A stretch of DNA of 64,000 bases from assembly GCA_000469685.2 (NCBI GenBank), contig LS997563.1, forward strand, positions 1,564,869-1,628,868, in the 5' to 3' direction. Source of the DNA: Haemonchus contortus. Lineage: Eukaryota > Nematoda > Chromadorea > Rhabditida > Trichostrongylidae. The position numbers and the translations under genes were made by a program. Within the stretch, counting starts at the first letter, position 1; every line of letters starts with the position of its first letter. Of this stretch, positions 26,953-38,807 are shown one piece after another. Under the pieces are notes generated by a model that did no database searches, was not told where the DNA came from, and saw nothing but the letters and a program-made list of their open reading frames with translations.

Positions 26953-28493
26953 TACGCTGGTGTGCAAAACCTAGGGACGAAATGGATAATGTAACATAAA
27001 ACAACGAGGACTGGGTGGAAATAAATGAAAGTGTGGGATTATATTGAGAGACCTATGACGGCTATGCACAGGAAGTTAGACATCCCTTCGTGGAGGAATA
27101 GTTCAAATAAGGCGAGAAATATGGCTACCCGCACAAATCGAGGCAGGTGAAAGGTATGAAAGGAATTTTTTTTTGTCAATCAGCCAGTAGCTACCAAGTA
27201 CTGTGGTGTTATCCTTCTATACATCTTATCCCGCAGACATCGTCTGGATGACCTGGCACGAGGAAGGATCATCAAGAAACCCGAAAAAGGCCGAACTATG
27301 ACGAGTGCAGCCCAGGAACCTGGTATCGCTCTCAGCGTTGTTTCACGTGCACGGAGAGCATTCCGAGCCTCTGATACTGCTGCACGAAAGAGAGGAGGTG
27401 GTCAGCCAAGAACAACTGCACCAAGATATGACCACTACATTGTGCAGCAGGCAAGAAGAGATCCACATCAGTCAGCTTCTTTGATTGCAATGTCATTCAA
27501 CAGGATTTCAAAGCAAGCCATCCCACGCACTACAGTGGCACGACGACTGCACCGTTGCGATCTCTTCGCCCGACGACCTTTACGTGGTGTTCCTTCGACC
27601 CTCGCGGATCGGCGAGACCGTTTAGGACGGTGCCGGGTGCATAGCGAACGGACCGATGAGAAATGGGGCCGTTTGCTTATTTCGGATGGGAGCAGATTCA
27701 GTCTGAGTAGTGACTCTGGACTCACCGTCATGGCCAAAGGTGGGGACACGCACGTCTCTCAGAAACGTTGTGGAACTTGACCGTTCTGGTGATCGAGGTG
27801 TTATGGTATGGGGAGGCATCATGCTTCGTAACCGTACTAACCTCCAAATTTTTGAGCGTGGGACCCTTAACAGTCGGCGTTACTGTGGAAAGGAACTCCT
27901 CCCCAATGTGTATCTTTTAAGTGCTGCAGTGAGCCCTGAAATCATTTTTATGGATAACAGTGCGCGACCGCATCGAACAGCTCATGTGAAAGAGGTCTTG
28001 ACACAAGAGGTTATCAAGCGAATGGAGTGGCCTGCCCGTTTCCCCGACCTGAATCCCATCGAGCACGTGTAGGATGCACTGGGTAGAGGCATTGCAGCAC
28101 GTCCAAATGCACCACTGACCATCCAGCAATTGTCAATTGTGCTGAAAGAGGAGTGGAATGCCCTACCACAATAACTCATTTTCAACCTCGTGGAAATTAT
28201 GGGATCGCGTTACAGAGCATTTACTGCTGTCCGCGGTGATCACACACCCCATTGGGAACCGCGTCGCTTCTTTTGAAGTACTAGGATAAGTTGTGAGGAA
28301 CTATGGGTAATCGGTACCTTTCAATAAAAATGTCTTATTTGCTCGTCCTATTTCGGTTTTCGGCTAATTGCTTCCTATGCAATACCGTAGTGATCGTCTA
28401 TTGCTATGGTCTAAATTTCATCGAACTCTGTCGTCTGACAGAGGTACAGTAATCAAAAGTTGCTTCCGTCCCTAAGTTTTGCACACCAGTGTA
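26953..28493 (+). mobile_element. Tc1-type DNA transposon, nearly full length
   Basis: Ends are TACGCTGGTGTGCAAAACCT and the complement of AGTTTTGCACACCAGTGTA, bounded by TA, the Tc1/mariner target. The length of about 1.54 kb and a DDE transposase remnant in the middle fit a Tc1-like element. It lies between receptor genes B and C. Confidence 0.8.
27298..28270 (+). pseudogene. Tc1-like transposase, inactivated
   Basis: Readable parts in order: a helix-turn-helix-like start with SAAQEPGIALSVVSRARRAF and RKRGGGQPR, then FARRPLRGVPSTLADRR, ISDGSRFSL (first acidic residue), then a frame change around 27720-27780, VMVWGGIML, IFMDNSARPHRT, WPARFPDLNPIEHV (the glutamate), a TAG where Trp is usual, and ALGRGIAARPNAP. 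The family normally has DDNARPH; here it reads DNSARPH, so the second catalytic Asp position appears to be Asn. The frameshift plus at least two stops mean it is dead. Confidence 0.75.
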
Positions 28494-29548
28494 GTTGGTG
28501 GGTGCCATTGCCCTTTTGTGCTCAGCGTTTCTGATACCGGCGGCGGAGAGCATAGAGATCGCAGAGATGGATTCCTCCCCTTCTAAAAGTTAGGGGAAGA
28601 GCCTGAGGTGGGAGAGATGATTAGGTGGGATTAGAAATGAAGACACGCAGAGCACAAAAGTGCCTGGCACCCCTAACTACATTTCCACCAAAGATACTTC
28701 TATGAAGGAGTGACTTTGGTAGGAAAAAGTTACTTACTCCAAACCTAACAATTTGGGATGTGGACCGCACAGCTAAGATTGGGTGTACATGCTTGGATGC
28801 GAAGATTTCTCACCAAAGGTTTCTTGTTTTTTCCTAGCGGTTCCTCAACTCCGACAAAGTGTTTACCTCCCCCAACCTACTAGGAGTAGATCGTAACAGG
28901 TTCTCCTCTAACTCCTTAAGGAATGATAAAGATCGAGTGTAGAGTTCTTTTTTTTCTTTGAAGTGGTATGCATCTTTGGAAGCTTTGGGCGCTGACGAGT
29001 CCTATTCAGGAGTGTGCCACCGATCCGATTTCAATTCAGAATCGATATGATGATTGAAGCATGCTTGGGCAGGGCAATGGCTATAAGTGAACCTTCCGAA
29101 ATGGGGCTTGGGTCACATCCACTGCAAGGTTCAATTAGAATTTTTAGAATTGTATATGAATCTCCTTTCAATTAGAACTACCAAGAGCGCTTGATCGGAG
29201 TGGTAATGGAAAGCTCTTTCTTGTAGGGCATCATGGGGGACGCGTGGCGCGTTGTATCGCTTTTTGCATTAAAATTACCCAGCCAAATACTGCGTATGTT
29301 CAGACAGGTGAAAATGCAGTCGATTAGGCATGCCATTCACTCATGTTATTCGTTCCAATACTGAACAATCGAATTTGCTTCTTGTCGCTCAGCAAAGGAG
29401 ATGCCAGTTGAAGTAGGTACACCCGAATGTATTTAGCAAAGATGATTCGCTCTCAGCTTTTACCGAAATACTCGGCCTTTCTGACTCACACCATGGCATA
29501 GCTAAAAATCAAGAGTAATATCGCGTACTTAGCTTGTGTGTTACTCAA

Positions 29549-29793
29549 TGGCTGCTTTCATAGTCCGCCGGCCGGCCGGCGGAGGCAGTGCTAGCGGGGA
29601 GGAGGGAGGCAGACAGTGTAAGACAAACAGTCCACGCCCCTTCGAAGGTTGTTTGTTTTCAACCCCTCGAAGGGGCGTGGACTGTTTGCCTATCTGTCTG
29701 CCTCCCTCCTCCCCGCTAGCACTGCCTCCGCCGGCCAGCGCGCCGGCGCGCCGGCGCGCCGGCACGCCGGCCGGCGGACTATGAAAGCAGCCA
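29549..29793. mobile_element. GC-rich foldback element
   Basis: Two arms of about 115 bases read inwards from TGGCTGCTTTCATAGTCCGC with GGAGGCAGTGCTAGCGGGG, GGAGGGAGGCAGACAG and ACAGTCCACGCCCCTTCGA, meeting at a loop of about 14 bases. The right arm has extra CGCGCCGGCG units. It should form one long hairpin. Non-coding; open frames on both strands only reflect the symmetry. Confidence 0.7.
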
Positions 29794-30074
29794 ATGGGTA
29801 TCATTTACCAGCGATGTTGCTTGAAGGTTTCTGAGAGCATGAATCTTCTCCGACTAGGAACTCCTGTCGGCGATTCTTGGACAATCTCAGTCCATGAAAG
29901 TAAACGCTCTCGACTGTTGCATCGTACATGTGCTCTTTATCCCATGACTCTTCGACTGAATCATGATCAGCACGAAAACCGGCTGAACAGGACCTATACT
30001 TACTTATTCAAGCAACATTAATGACAGAGTCGGCCATAAAGCACCAAAATAAAGGATAAAGGATAAAGTTTTTG

Positions 30075-30358
30075 GCGTTAATCAATCCCGTCTGAGGGAT
30101 GCGCCCCCGCACTCGACTTCCATTCAGAATCGTAGTGGCGTAATGAGTGCGTATGTGGCCTATACAATGACTTGCGGTGGCCAGCCGATGTACAAGTCAG
30201 TGCTTTTATCCTCCCAGACGTGTCTGGTACCAATTCACCGACCCCGGGGGGATGGAAGGCTTGGTTGGCCTGGGCGGGCATCGATCCGGGATTCGAACCC
30301 CTGACCGTGCGTGTGATATAGTGCGCCACTTGCCACTACACCACCTCCGCCCTTTACC
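30075..30358 (-). repeat. tRNA-derived SINE, reference copy
   Basis: The minus strand starts GGGCGGAGGTGGTGTAGTGG, with the A-box region TAGTGGCAAGTGGCGC (30338-30323) and a perfect B box GGTTCGAATCC (30299-30289). A tRNA-unrelated body follows with AATTGGTACCAGACACGTC, GACTTGTACATCGGC and CATTCTGAATGG-like sequence, ending CGGGATTGATTAA. The tRNA-like head has no proper acceptor stem or anticodon arm, so it is a SINE promoter rather than a tRNA gene. Confidence 0.7.
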
Positions 30359-30564
30359 ATAAATACTTTTGTAAATTTTTGCATACACACCGCATACAGG
30401 GAGGAAATATTACTATGTGGAACTATGATAATAACTGATTACGGTGATTTAAATCACAGTTGACACATCTCCACCTCCTTAACCATGCCCCGTACCCTCG
30501 CAGAGTTCACTACTTTTACAGGGAATCAAACATTTTCTCTATTTAAAGAAAACCTCGCACTCAT

Positions 30565-31141
30565 TGAAGGCAGCTCACGATAATTTGATGGGGGAGGACG
30601 TCAATGGCCTCTCCGCCTCTCGATCGAAGTCACGTCAGACGGTCAGACGAGTGTCGATACAAAACAGAATGTAGGTCTTCGTTCTAGGACCCACACATAA
30701 TCAGCTGTCGCCTAGTAATGAGACGATGTTTTTTCCCATTCTTTTTTCCTCTGCTATTCTTCTTGCTGCCGCGATCCCTTATTTAATTCCCTACTTCTAG
30801 AGGCTAGAAAAGGTTAGCTACTTTTGCTGTTACTAGTGTTTTTTGTTTACTTATGCTTATAAGTGAATGAATTTTCGCTTACCGTTGTCTGTTATTCGCA
30901 CCAGGACCCACAGTGAAACAGTGAAACACACTGTTTAGCTTGTCCGCACACCCCACTCTTCTTCATTTTTCTGGTTTCATTCTCGTCTGGCCCCCTTTAT
31001 AACGTTTTTTCGAAGCTTTTTTCACTTTGGAAGCACCGATGCACGCAGTTTCTTCACCTCAGTCGCACTGGTTTCGATCTTGTCCTCCATTTTTCATCAT
31101 AATCTGGATTACCCAAAATTATCGTGAACGGAGCCTTTAAA
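30565..31141. mobile_element. TTAA-type MITE, group M1
   Basis: Starts GAAGGCAGCTCACGATAATT and ends TTATCGTGAACGGAGCCTTT. The inside is colinear with the M1 copy at 2635-3304 and, inverted, with 52024-52584. Between genes B and C. Confidence 0.6.
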
Positions 31142-31509
31142 AACTCGTCCGCCTTGGGTATGTACGTAGACTAATCCGGTTCAAGGCCCTTACGACTCCC
31201 TACTTGGCTGTTTTTCATTGGGACAGTGTCCAGGCTATATTGTGGGTAACAGGTTTATTTTAAAGATAATTCTAGAAACCATAGTTAACGTTACCTTTAA
31301 AAAGTTCAAAAAAACTGCGAGTGGAGAATCGAGGAAATATAAATGGAGCTAGGATACTTTTCGGGAAAAGGCAGAGCAATAGATGAAAAGTTCACCTGTT
31401 ACATGTAACGCCGGTTTGAGTAGCTTTCAGATCTTCCTGGCCCATTTTGCTTCTTCAAGAGCATTTTGCGGCTAAATTTTTTTGTTCCACTGCTCTAGCA
31501 ATTTCGTTT

Positions 31510-32012
31510 GCAGGCAGTAGGATTCCAGTCGTGACAACAGCACCCCAGACTGGAGAAACCGCAACGTAAAAAAGACAGGTGGCATTTTGATTGCTTCTAG
31601 ACAATTATTATTCGTTCAGACTACCGTTTCTGTGCTGTAAAAAAAAGTAAGGTACAAACCCATAAATGCTCCCACACTCAATCCTTTCCACATCAGAAAC
31701 ACCCCTGCCAGCACTTCTCCGTCTATCAGGGAGTGCTATGACAATTTTTAAGTCTACCGTTAGATGCCAACTAAACCTGTTGTTCAATCATAGTCCATGA
31801 CCACCTTTGATATCATTATTAGCCCCTATTCAAAAAATATCGCCATCAAACATGTCCTGCTACTAATGCTTTCTAATGAGTTGCGAAAGCTTGATAGTAA
31901 ACAGTAAACATGACACAGTCTTTCTTAGATGAAGCGGTCTCCGGAAAAGGAATAGGAATGGGGCATCATAATTGTTTTCAGTTTTTTAGAGTTTTGTTCA
32001 TAAAAGGTAGAG
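31510..32012 (+). promoter_or_regulatory. Upstream region of gene C, similar to those of D and E
   Basis: A block near 31510-31700 (including ACGTAAAAAAGACAGGTGGC, TTATTCGTTCAGACTACC and ACATCAGAAACAC) recurs before gene D (38808-39005) and before gene E (45465-45640). Its place 350-500 bases before each ATG suggests that the 5' flank was copied with the genes. It may hold shared promoter elements, but none can be named. Confidence 0.4.
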
Positions 32013-35000
32013 ATGAATTGCGACAACATCGTGAAGGTGATCCATGATTCCTGGTTTCGGACAGCTTTATTCGGGCAATTCATAGCGAGTATTATATCGG
32101 CTATACTTAGTATTTTCGTGGTAAAAAAAATTTGTCATCTATACTTCCATATTAATACTAAGGTAAGTCAACTAATCATTTTCGAGCATTTCATTTTCTT
32201 TTGTACAAATATCATAGCGATATCTTTAAATAGGGCTCTTTTTATTATATTTTAGCTTGACACAAGTGGTAAAGCCGTTTTAACTTTTTTCTTAACTTCA
32301 GAAAATGAAATCCCAATTTGTTCAGAATGATATAGGGAAATATACAGCCTATACTTCTAGAAAATGGGTCTAGTAGCATTTCATGGAATGGGGGTCATGT
32401 AGCACCCTTTGGGCATTGTGTTTTTTGAGATAAACTTCATAATATGCGTCCTGTTTTTCCGTCCCGTTGAATATCGATTTCCTCGAGTGATCGCCACTAA
32501 GATTTCCATTCGTCCCTGTTGCGAGTCGAAGTAGCCCATTGGATCGTACAAGCTCGAGGGACACGGGCATAGCATCCCTTCCGTTCAGGACTTTCGTGAA
32601 GAAGTCTGACCATCTTAGTTTCGTCCGGCGTCCCGAGGGACCCAGTGCATATCTCAGTCAAACGTCTTCACAATCTTCTAGAGCGTGACAGATTGTTAAC
32701 TGAAACCTAAAAAGCCGATTACGACATGAAACACAGTGGTGGGCCTCTTGTTTTTCTAGCTGTTTTATAACTTTTTTAGGTTCTTCTAATGGCTATGCTA
32801 TACCTCTACATTGTGCATTCATTCCTCATTTTCATTACTCTGGTATGATAGCTTTCCATTATCATTGTTTTTCATTTCACCCTTGTATAGCAAAGAATAC
32901 TCAGAGAATATTGAAAAAAACTTTCAAAAGTTCTTGTGTCTATAGATGCCGTCATTCTAGCCGCTCAGGACAGAAAAGAAATTGTGGATTATTTCAGGCA
33001 ATCCATCTAACCTACTACTTCTTCACCGATCCATGCACATTGAGTGTCCCGTCAATTGTTTGCGTTGGACTGCATTTCCCTGCGATATGTTGCATGCTAT
33101 CATTTGTGATATTACAGGTGATATTGTAGTTTTATCAGCAGAAATGGAAAAACTCATTTTGGGTCACACATACATCATCAGACTGCGTATTAGGATACTA
33201 TGTAATAGTGGAAGGCTAACAAAAAATTAAGTGCACTAATCAGTCCTGCTCGGCATACCCCAACACCAGACCTCCATTCAGAATCGTTGTAGCGTTCGAA
33301 GACATTCGCAGGTATGTGTAACAGGCTTGTAAAAAAACTTGAAGGCTCAGTTCACGATAAGAATGATTTCTGAGATTCCTCCACAGGATGAATTTGAGGC
33401 CCTCGCGTATACCATTTCTGGCACTACATATTAGGTCGGAAAAGGGCCTACATAGGGAGTTATAAAGGCTCAAAGATTGGCTCGTGTGTATCCTCGGACG
33501 AGTTTCACCGGCACTGTAGAAGCACCGATCACAAGGGAACCCATGTAGGAAGTTCAAACAATTGTCATGAACCGTGTCATAGCGACAGTGAAAGGCAGTT
33601 CTGTACAGTCCTGGCTTGATGAGACAGCTCTTTGCGCAATTGCAATAATTGGAATCTCGTTCGAACATCCCTTCCATGTTAATTCCGTCATAGCAATCTC
33701 GTCCAACCTCTATTTTCCCCACTTTTGGAAGCCATATTTTCCTCGTAATCGGCAAATTCTCTCGCTTTCTTCACTACTAATGAACTATGCCCAACCTATA
33801 CTTCCGCTTTTCGACTAAAGAGGGGTACCTCAAAACTATTGTGAACTGTACATTTAAAGGATTGAGGTTCAGCGTAAATAGCAGAGCCCAAAGTAAAGTA
33901 AGGTTGTCCGTTCAGAGCGAACGAGTGCAGACTTAAGAATCCTACTGCGTGATCAAAATGGCACAGAACGTGGCAAGAACGATTTGATCCTTTCCTAATA
34001 TAAAATCTCGACTTTTTTTGTCGTGAGAAGAAAACTCATTCTCTCAGTTGTCTCATTCAACTTCAAGGTTCCATTTTACGACTATCCCTCTGAAAAAAAC
34101 TAGAAGAATTCTGCTTTGGACGAGAATGTGACGAGTTGAAAAGGTACATATTCGGACGAGCCGTCCACATATGTGCGTACAGCTTTCTGCAGTGAGATGC
34201 CCGTAATAAGGGCTATAAAGGCTATGGTACGTCTACCAAGGCCATTAACACGTCCTATATTGGCAGTTTTTCGACCCAGATTCCGTTCCTTGTGCTATAT
34301 TTAGGGTCACAAGTCCATCTATAGAGAACTATTTTTTTATTCGTTAACCATGCCTTTGAAAATAACTTTCAGTTTTTTATGGTCGTCGAAAGAAGTATCG
34401 CTTTGTGGAAACGTCAATATTATGAGTCTTATGGACCGAAGTTGGGTATCACACTTGTATTTCTCTCTGTAAGTTCAGTTCCTTTTGTGCACTTAGTTTT
34501 TTTCTGCGCCCGCCATAGAAGAAAAACAAAAACTACCAATCAATACATATGCATATCTTCTCTATATATAAAGCGCTAACTTTGTGTGTCCGTTTGTGTG
34601 TCCTCGCAAAAGTCACGTAGGCACGATCAAGAGCGTGGAGATCACAAGTGCGCGGAGAGAAATCAGTTATGAAAAAGAAAGTCGACCGATGCTCTTTATA
34701 TTGGGCCGTTGATTAACATCCAACCTATTTATGAAGTTACAGACTGTAAATCACAACACGCTTCCCACAACCAAGACTATCAAAGCCCTAGGAACTAGAG
34801 GAGGTTAAAATGGAAACAACTCCACGATCACCTATTAGTGTCAAGAGATCAATACCCTTAAAGCGGATCGTTCCAAATGGGGAATATCACCTAATGGGGG
34901 AACGGTTATGAAAAGGGAACCGACACTGTTCATATTGGTCCTCTAACAAATCGTAATCAAGCGGTAGTGGGCATGGCATGGTGCACGCGTTAGTGTGCGT

Positions 35001-36334
35001 AGCCCAACTGGTATATCAAATATGTCGAGGAAAAATGGTTTCTGATGAAGAGTAGTCAAAGAAAAAAAAATCGCATGGCATTCTCTGCAATCTTTTTCAT
35101 AACTCTTTCTCAGGTTATTCTTCCTGCTTCGACGCTAGTTCTAGCAATGAAAGGTGTTCACAGACCACGAACCGCTATATACTGTGGCTTTGCGGACACC
35201 GGCTCCGCAGGAAATTTGATAGCATTCATGTCAGTGATGTGTGGAATCAACCTCATCACACTGATCATAGCTACAGTACTTCTATTTTTGAACAAATTTC
35301 TCTCCAAACAGTAGGTGTCTATACCAATTTTATCCATTCATATTTGAAAAGCTCCATTTCTCGCCATGTGTGTACTGTGTATTGTTTCAGAAAGTCTTAC
35401 AACCTCAACTTATCCTATCAGCTTCGTGAAGGCGCTACAATTATCCGGATTATCCTCCCTCTGACATCATTTCAGACAATTTTTTGCTCGGTGTTTTTCG
35501 CTTGTATTCTTGTTTTCATATCATTCAAAGATTTTGTGGACCATGCCACTGTTTTGATTCTCAACGTTGCCTTATATGTATGTTAGTTTCTGCTCTAATT
35601 TTTGCAGCTTAAAAAGTCAGCCCCGACCTTCACAACTGCACCACACTCCCCACACCCGTGTTAAATAGCTGGGCTGCTGTCCAAGACTGGGGATTGTGAA
35701 GGGTCTGTTGAAATGGTGTGCCTGAACTGCATTGAACGTCATAAGAGTTGATTCCCTCATTCACTTCGCGGTGGGTGCAAGGCTAGACTTTCTTAGTCAG
35801 GGTCTAGACCATTCGATCTTGGGTTCCTGTGAGTTAATGACTAGAAATCCACTCGAGCTTTGTCATGCGAGTAATTGCATACTGGATTGTAGGCATAGCG
35901 TTAGAGGGTATCCAAATTGTGGAGGAAAACATACGAGCAAAGCAGTGCACACTGGCTGGTGATAGAATAGAGCCAGTGCTTTGAAAAGGGAGAAGGCGGC
36001 CAGATTGGTACTACTGCGATCGGAACCTCGCTGGGTCTTTTTCCTAGGGTCTCTGAACGATACACCCTGGCCACCCCACATTATATCAAATGTATACGAA
36101 CCATATACCGAGAGGAGCACGACTTTCACTCCATCCTAAGATCTGGGATGATATTTTTAACATGAATTGGTTTAATTTTACTTTCAGATCATTCCCTACT
36201 ATACTATTGTATCGCCGATCCTGATGTGGTTAACAGTACGATGGTCACAACAGCTGAAACAGTCCAGACTGAAAAATATAGCCAATAAGTCAACCAACGA
36301 CTTCTTCGATACACAGAGAGAAATGTGGCATTGA
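32013..36334 (+). CDS. Gene C: Sra-superfamily 7TM chemoreceptor, 7 exons, 319 aa
   Basis: First of three closely related tandem chemoreceptors (C, D, E). Exons: 32013-32162, 32780-32842, 32998-33117, 34373-34468, 35114-35310, 35391-35577, 36188-36334. It starts MNCDNIVKVI. TM1 ends at LYFHINTK. TM2 is LLMAMLYLYIVHSF. Exon 3 carries TDPC (Cys84), and exon 4 VVER (117-118) and QYYESYGPKLG. ECL2 has Cys167 in a YCGFAD motif. Exon 6 has YQLREG (218-223), with Gly where A, B and F have Asn. Exon 7 is IIPYYTIVSP, TM7, a basic KQSRLKN stretch and a FFDTQREMW end. A TTTTCAG lies 32 bases before the ATG, with a nearer AG also possible. A variant GATAAA follows the stop. Intron 3 carries a MITE (33338-33857) and a SINE piece. 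Residues 1-319 are all open. Confidence 0.86.
33240..33305 (-). repeat. SINE tail fragment
   Basis: AATCAGTCCTGCTCGG and CCTCCATTCAGAATCGTTGT match the SINE 3' end; adjacent to the M2 MITE in gene C intron 3. Confidence 0.35.
33338..33857. mobile_element. TTAA-type MITE, group M2
   Basis: Starts GAAGGCTCAGTTCACGATAA and ends GTACCTCAAAACTATTGTGA followed by ACTGTACATTTAA. The inside has ATTCCTCCACAGGATGAATT and CACAAGGGAACCCATGTAGG. A 171-codon minus-strand frame across it is a by-product of the repeat. In intron 3 of gene C. Confidence 0.65.
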
Positions 36335-36937
36335 TAGTCGATAAACTTTTAACTAATGGTGGAAATATGCAACAGAGCAAAGTTGCATTGAAATGGGAAG
36401 GTGAAGTGGTGAATTGGGAGCAATGCGTTTTCTTAGACTCACAGCTCTGTGTGCTCGGTCCACATTCCCTGCCGATGTTAAAATGGAAGTAATTTTTCTC
36501 TTCTTTTTTTGGTGTTCCGATGTTAGTAAAAATTCAAATAGGGAGAGCTCGCATGGATCACGTGTCGATGCGCGGTTTCCCGCCAAGATTTTGGTATATA
36601 AGCAGAGGGATCGATTTGGATTTGAGATCGAATGCTGCCAGGACGCGGTGGCAGCGTCACCTTGTTTTCTAATAACTTGGCTTAATCGTAATATAGCCGT
36701 CTTGTAACTTTTTTTCTGCCCTTTTTTTACCCTGACAAAGGTTCGCTGGCATTTTCCGCTCGCTCCAGTGAAACACATTTTTGACTCCCATCTTCTCAGC
36801 CGACAATTCTGTTTTAAGTGATAACAAGAAAGCCTTCCATAATTTCCAAGTGGACAGTTTGTTTGCAAGATTCATGTTCAGGAAATGTATAAAAACAACG
36901 TAACATTGAGCATCATCGGAACAATTGTGAATGGAGG

Positions 36938-37021
36938 TTTCCATAATTATAGAACGAGATATTGCATAGGAGAAACGTTTGGGCCAAAACCGGGACTAAT
37001 TGCTATTTTTGCTTTTTCTGT
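36938..37021 (+). pseudogene. Relic of receptor exon 4
   Basis: Between genes C and D, a short stretch reads IIIERDIA, then a stop and a small deletion, then GPKPGLIAIFAFS followed by a GT. This parallels exon 4 of the receptors (VVERSIALWKR.HYESYGPKLG....FLS, then GT). The YESY part is missing and the frame changes. I could not find matching exons 1-3 or 5-7 nearby, so this looks like the last readable trace of a further duplicated receptor gene. A chance match is possible because the piece is short. Confidence 0.45.
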
Positions 37022-37394
37022 CATTTGGATGAGATAAAAAAGAAAAAATATTAAAATGAAACGGAGGACAACCTAACATGAAACACTCTTGTCAACGTGT
37101 CATGTGTTTTTCGGCTGCTCATTGTAGCCATGCGCGGGGATAGGCTTCTTTCATGATAGACTCCGGGAAGTTCCCTGATTGGAAAATCTCATAACCGCTG
37201 AGTTTAACACGGGGTGAAGAATCCTGGGTGTGGTGCAGCAGGAACGAAATCGCAAGAGAGATGCCGCGCGCGAAAGAATGTAGCAGAATGCAGCAGTAAG
37301 TAAGAAACACAGGAACAAAAGAACTAACAGTAGAACCATGCCAAAAGTAATAATCGCACAGCGATCGAGCTGTATCCCGTCTCCCAAGCATCCT

Positions 37395-38390
37395 TGGCTA
37401 ATCAATGTTATTTTGAGATGCGAATTCAGTTCCAGATGGCAGTCGAGTGCTCACTTGGTCACAGCATGGATTGCAGTTGCCGTAAACCGAACGCATCTTC
37501 ATTTTCATCAAACTACTATAAGATTAGTCAAGCCTGATGATCATTCACTATTCTTCCGATTCGTAATTCTTCCGATTTCTCCCCCTTCCTCAAGGAAGTG
37601 GATTCTTTGAAACCTAGAACAGTGAAAGTGATGGTGAACATAGATTTCTTTATCCCTGGCATCGGAAGGTAGAAAAACAGTTGGCTCATCAAAGTCGCAT
37701 TGGCAAGAAAAGTAGAGACCATGAGCTATTAGGAGTGCACAGATGATGAAAGTGGGTGCCTTCCCGGACATGGGGTATCACAAATGGACGGGGAGATCAG
37801 TATCACCCGTTATCGTGAATAAAAAAAACCTCTTATCGTGCGGCGCAACAAAGGAAATGCCAATGAGGTACCTATGCCCAGAAATCTTTACCTACAATGA
37901 TTATGCACTTCGCTTTTCCCGGAATTCCCCACCTTTCAAGCTCACACCATGGCGTAATAGAGAATCAAGGGAATTATATACACTTTCTCCTTGTGTGACT
38001 AAATCTTTCTGGGGAAATTACCGAGAAGATTTTTCTGGTGTTTGTACCCGCACTAACTAAAGAACCCTGCCAGTAATCTAAGACGACTTCATCGCGTGAA
38101 AAACACGCTCTCGATAGCTACCCCATGCAGTACTATTCCTCTTGTGAATCATCAACCAAATGAGGGCTTCCACACATTCAGCGACATGCTATCAGCACCG
38201 ATCCGCCGCCTAAGCACCTAAACTTTTCCAAGCAGCAGCACAGAATCGACCATGGAATGCCATAATAAGCACGTTGTGTTGAAAATGAAGGTAAAACAGC
38301 AAGGAGGAAGTATTGCTCTACGAAAATATGATAATAACTGCCTAGAAAATCCTAAATCACAGTTTACATATCACTTCTTCCTCTAAGAGA
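37395..38390. repeat. Downstream flank of gene C, related to flanks of B and D
   Basis: The blocks listed for 26500-30470 appear here without large insertions. 37420-37500 (AATTCAGTTCCAGATGGCAG, TCACAGCATGG) also resembles 42607-42680 after gene D, and 38250-38300 resembles 43340-43390. Small frames on both strands show no recognisable protein. Confidence 0.35.
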
Positions 38391-38807
38391 CTTCGCGCCT
38401 TTGCAGTGTTATTATTTTATTGTTATTTTCACTGTAAATAATAACTTTTCCTGTTCAGAAAGAGAGAGAGAGAGAACATGGATTCATTAACGTCCTTCTG
38501 ATCAAATTCTTCCATTTATTCCTGCCCCTCGTAGTCGCTTGCTTCTCTAACTCGCCCCAAGTTCCGAAGAGAAGAGCCTTACCACTGCTACTGCTACTAG
38601 GATACAGATACAACAATAGCAGATAATAATAGGCGTAGTGATGCTTATTCGAACGATCCGCCGCCTCCTTATCTTCTCCGATTTTTTTTCAAAAAAGCGT
38701 GTGAATGGAATTTCGAGAAAATAAGGGTAATTTTTTTTTGGGAAGGTCATTCTTTGAAAATACAATACATTTTATGTCCAAATTCCACTTTTCTCCTGCC
38801 CTGCCTT

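Larger units (their letters stand above)
26500..30470. repeat. Intergenic DNA between B and C with blocks shared downstream of C and D
   Basis: 26575-26780 (GAATTCGTAATTCTTCCCAT, AACAGTGGGCTCATC) resembles 37558-37760. 29395-29490 (GATGCCAGTTGAAGTAGG, TCACACCATGGC) resembles 37855-37965. 30395-30470 (GGAGGAAATATTACTATG, ATGATAATAACTGATTA) resembles 38308-38380 and 43395-43450. The order is kept but broken by the Tc1 element, the foldback element and the SINE. This supports duplication of genes together with their flanks. No gene seen here apart from these elements. Confidence 0.35.

Noticed and set aside
29536..29834. Several long frames on both strands
   Set aside because: They mirror each other because of the foldback symmetry and GC-rich repeats.
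30283..30350. tRNA gene on the minus strand
   Set aside because: A and B boxes are present, but the head lacks a proper anticodon arm and full acceptor pairing, and the sequence repeats across the window with a SINE body.
33240..33755. Minus-strand frame of 171 codons
   Set aside because: It lies across the M2 MITE and a SINE fragment in intron 3 of gene C; similar frames appear in other copies of the same repeat.
34556..34620. Helitron-like 5' end (TCTCTATATATAAAGCGC)
   Set aside because: Suggestive only; no matching 3' hairpin with CTRR end or replication protein was found.
36353..36868. Minus-strand frame of 171 codons after gene C
   Set aside because: No recognisable domain, low-complexity basic composition, no splice context; probably chance.
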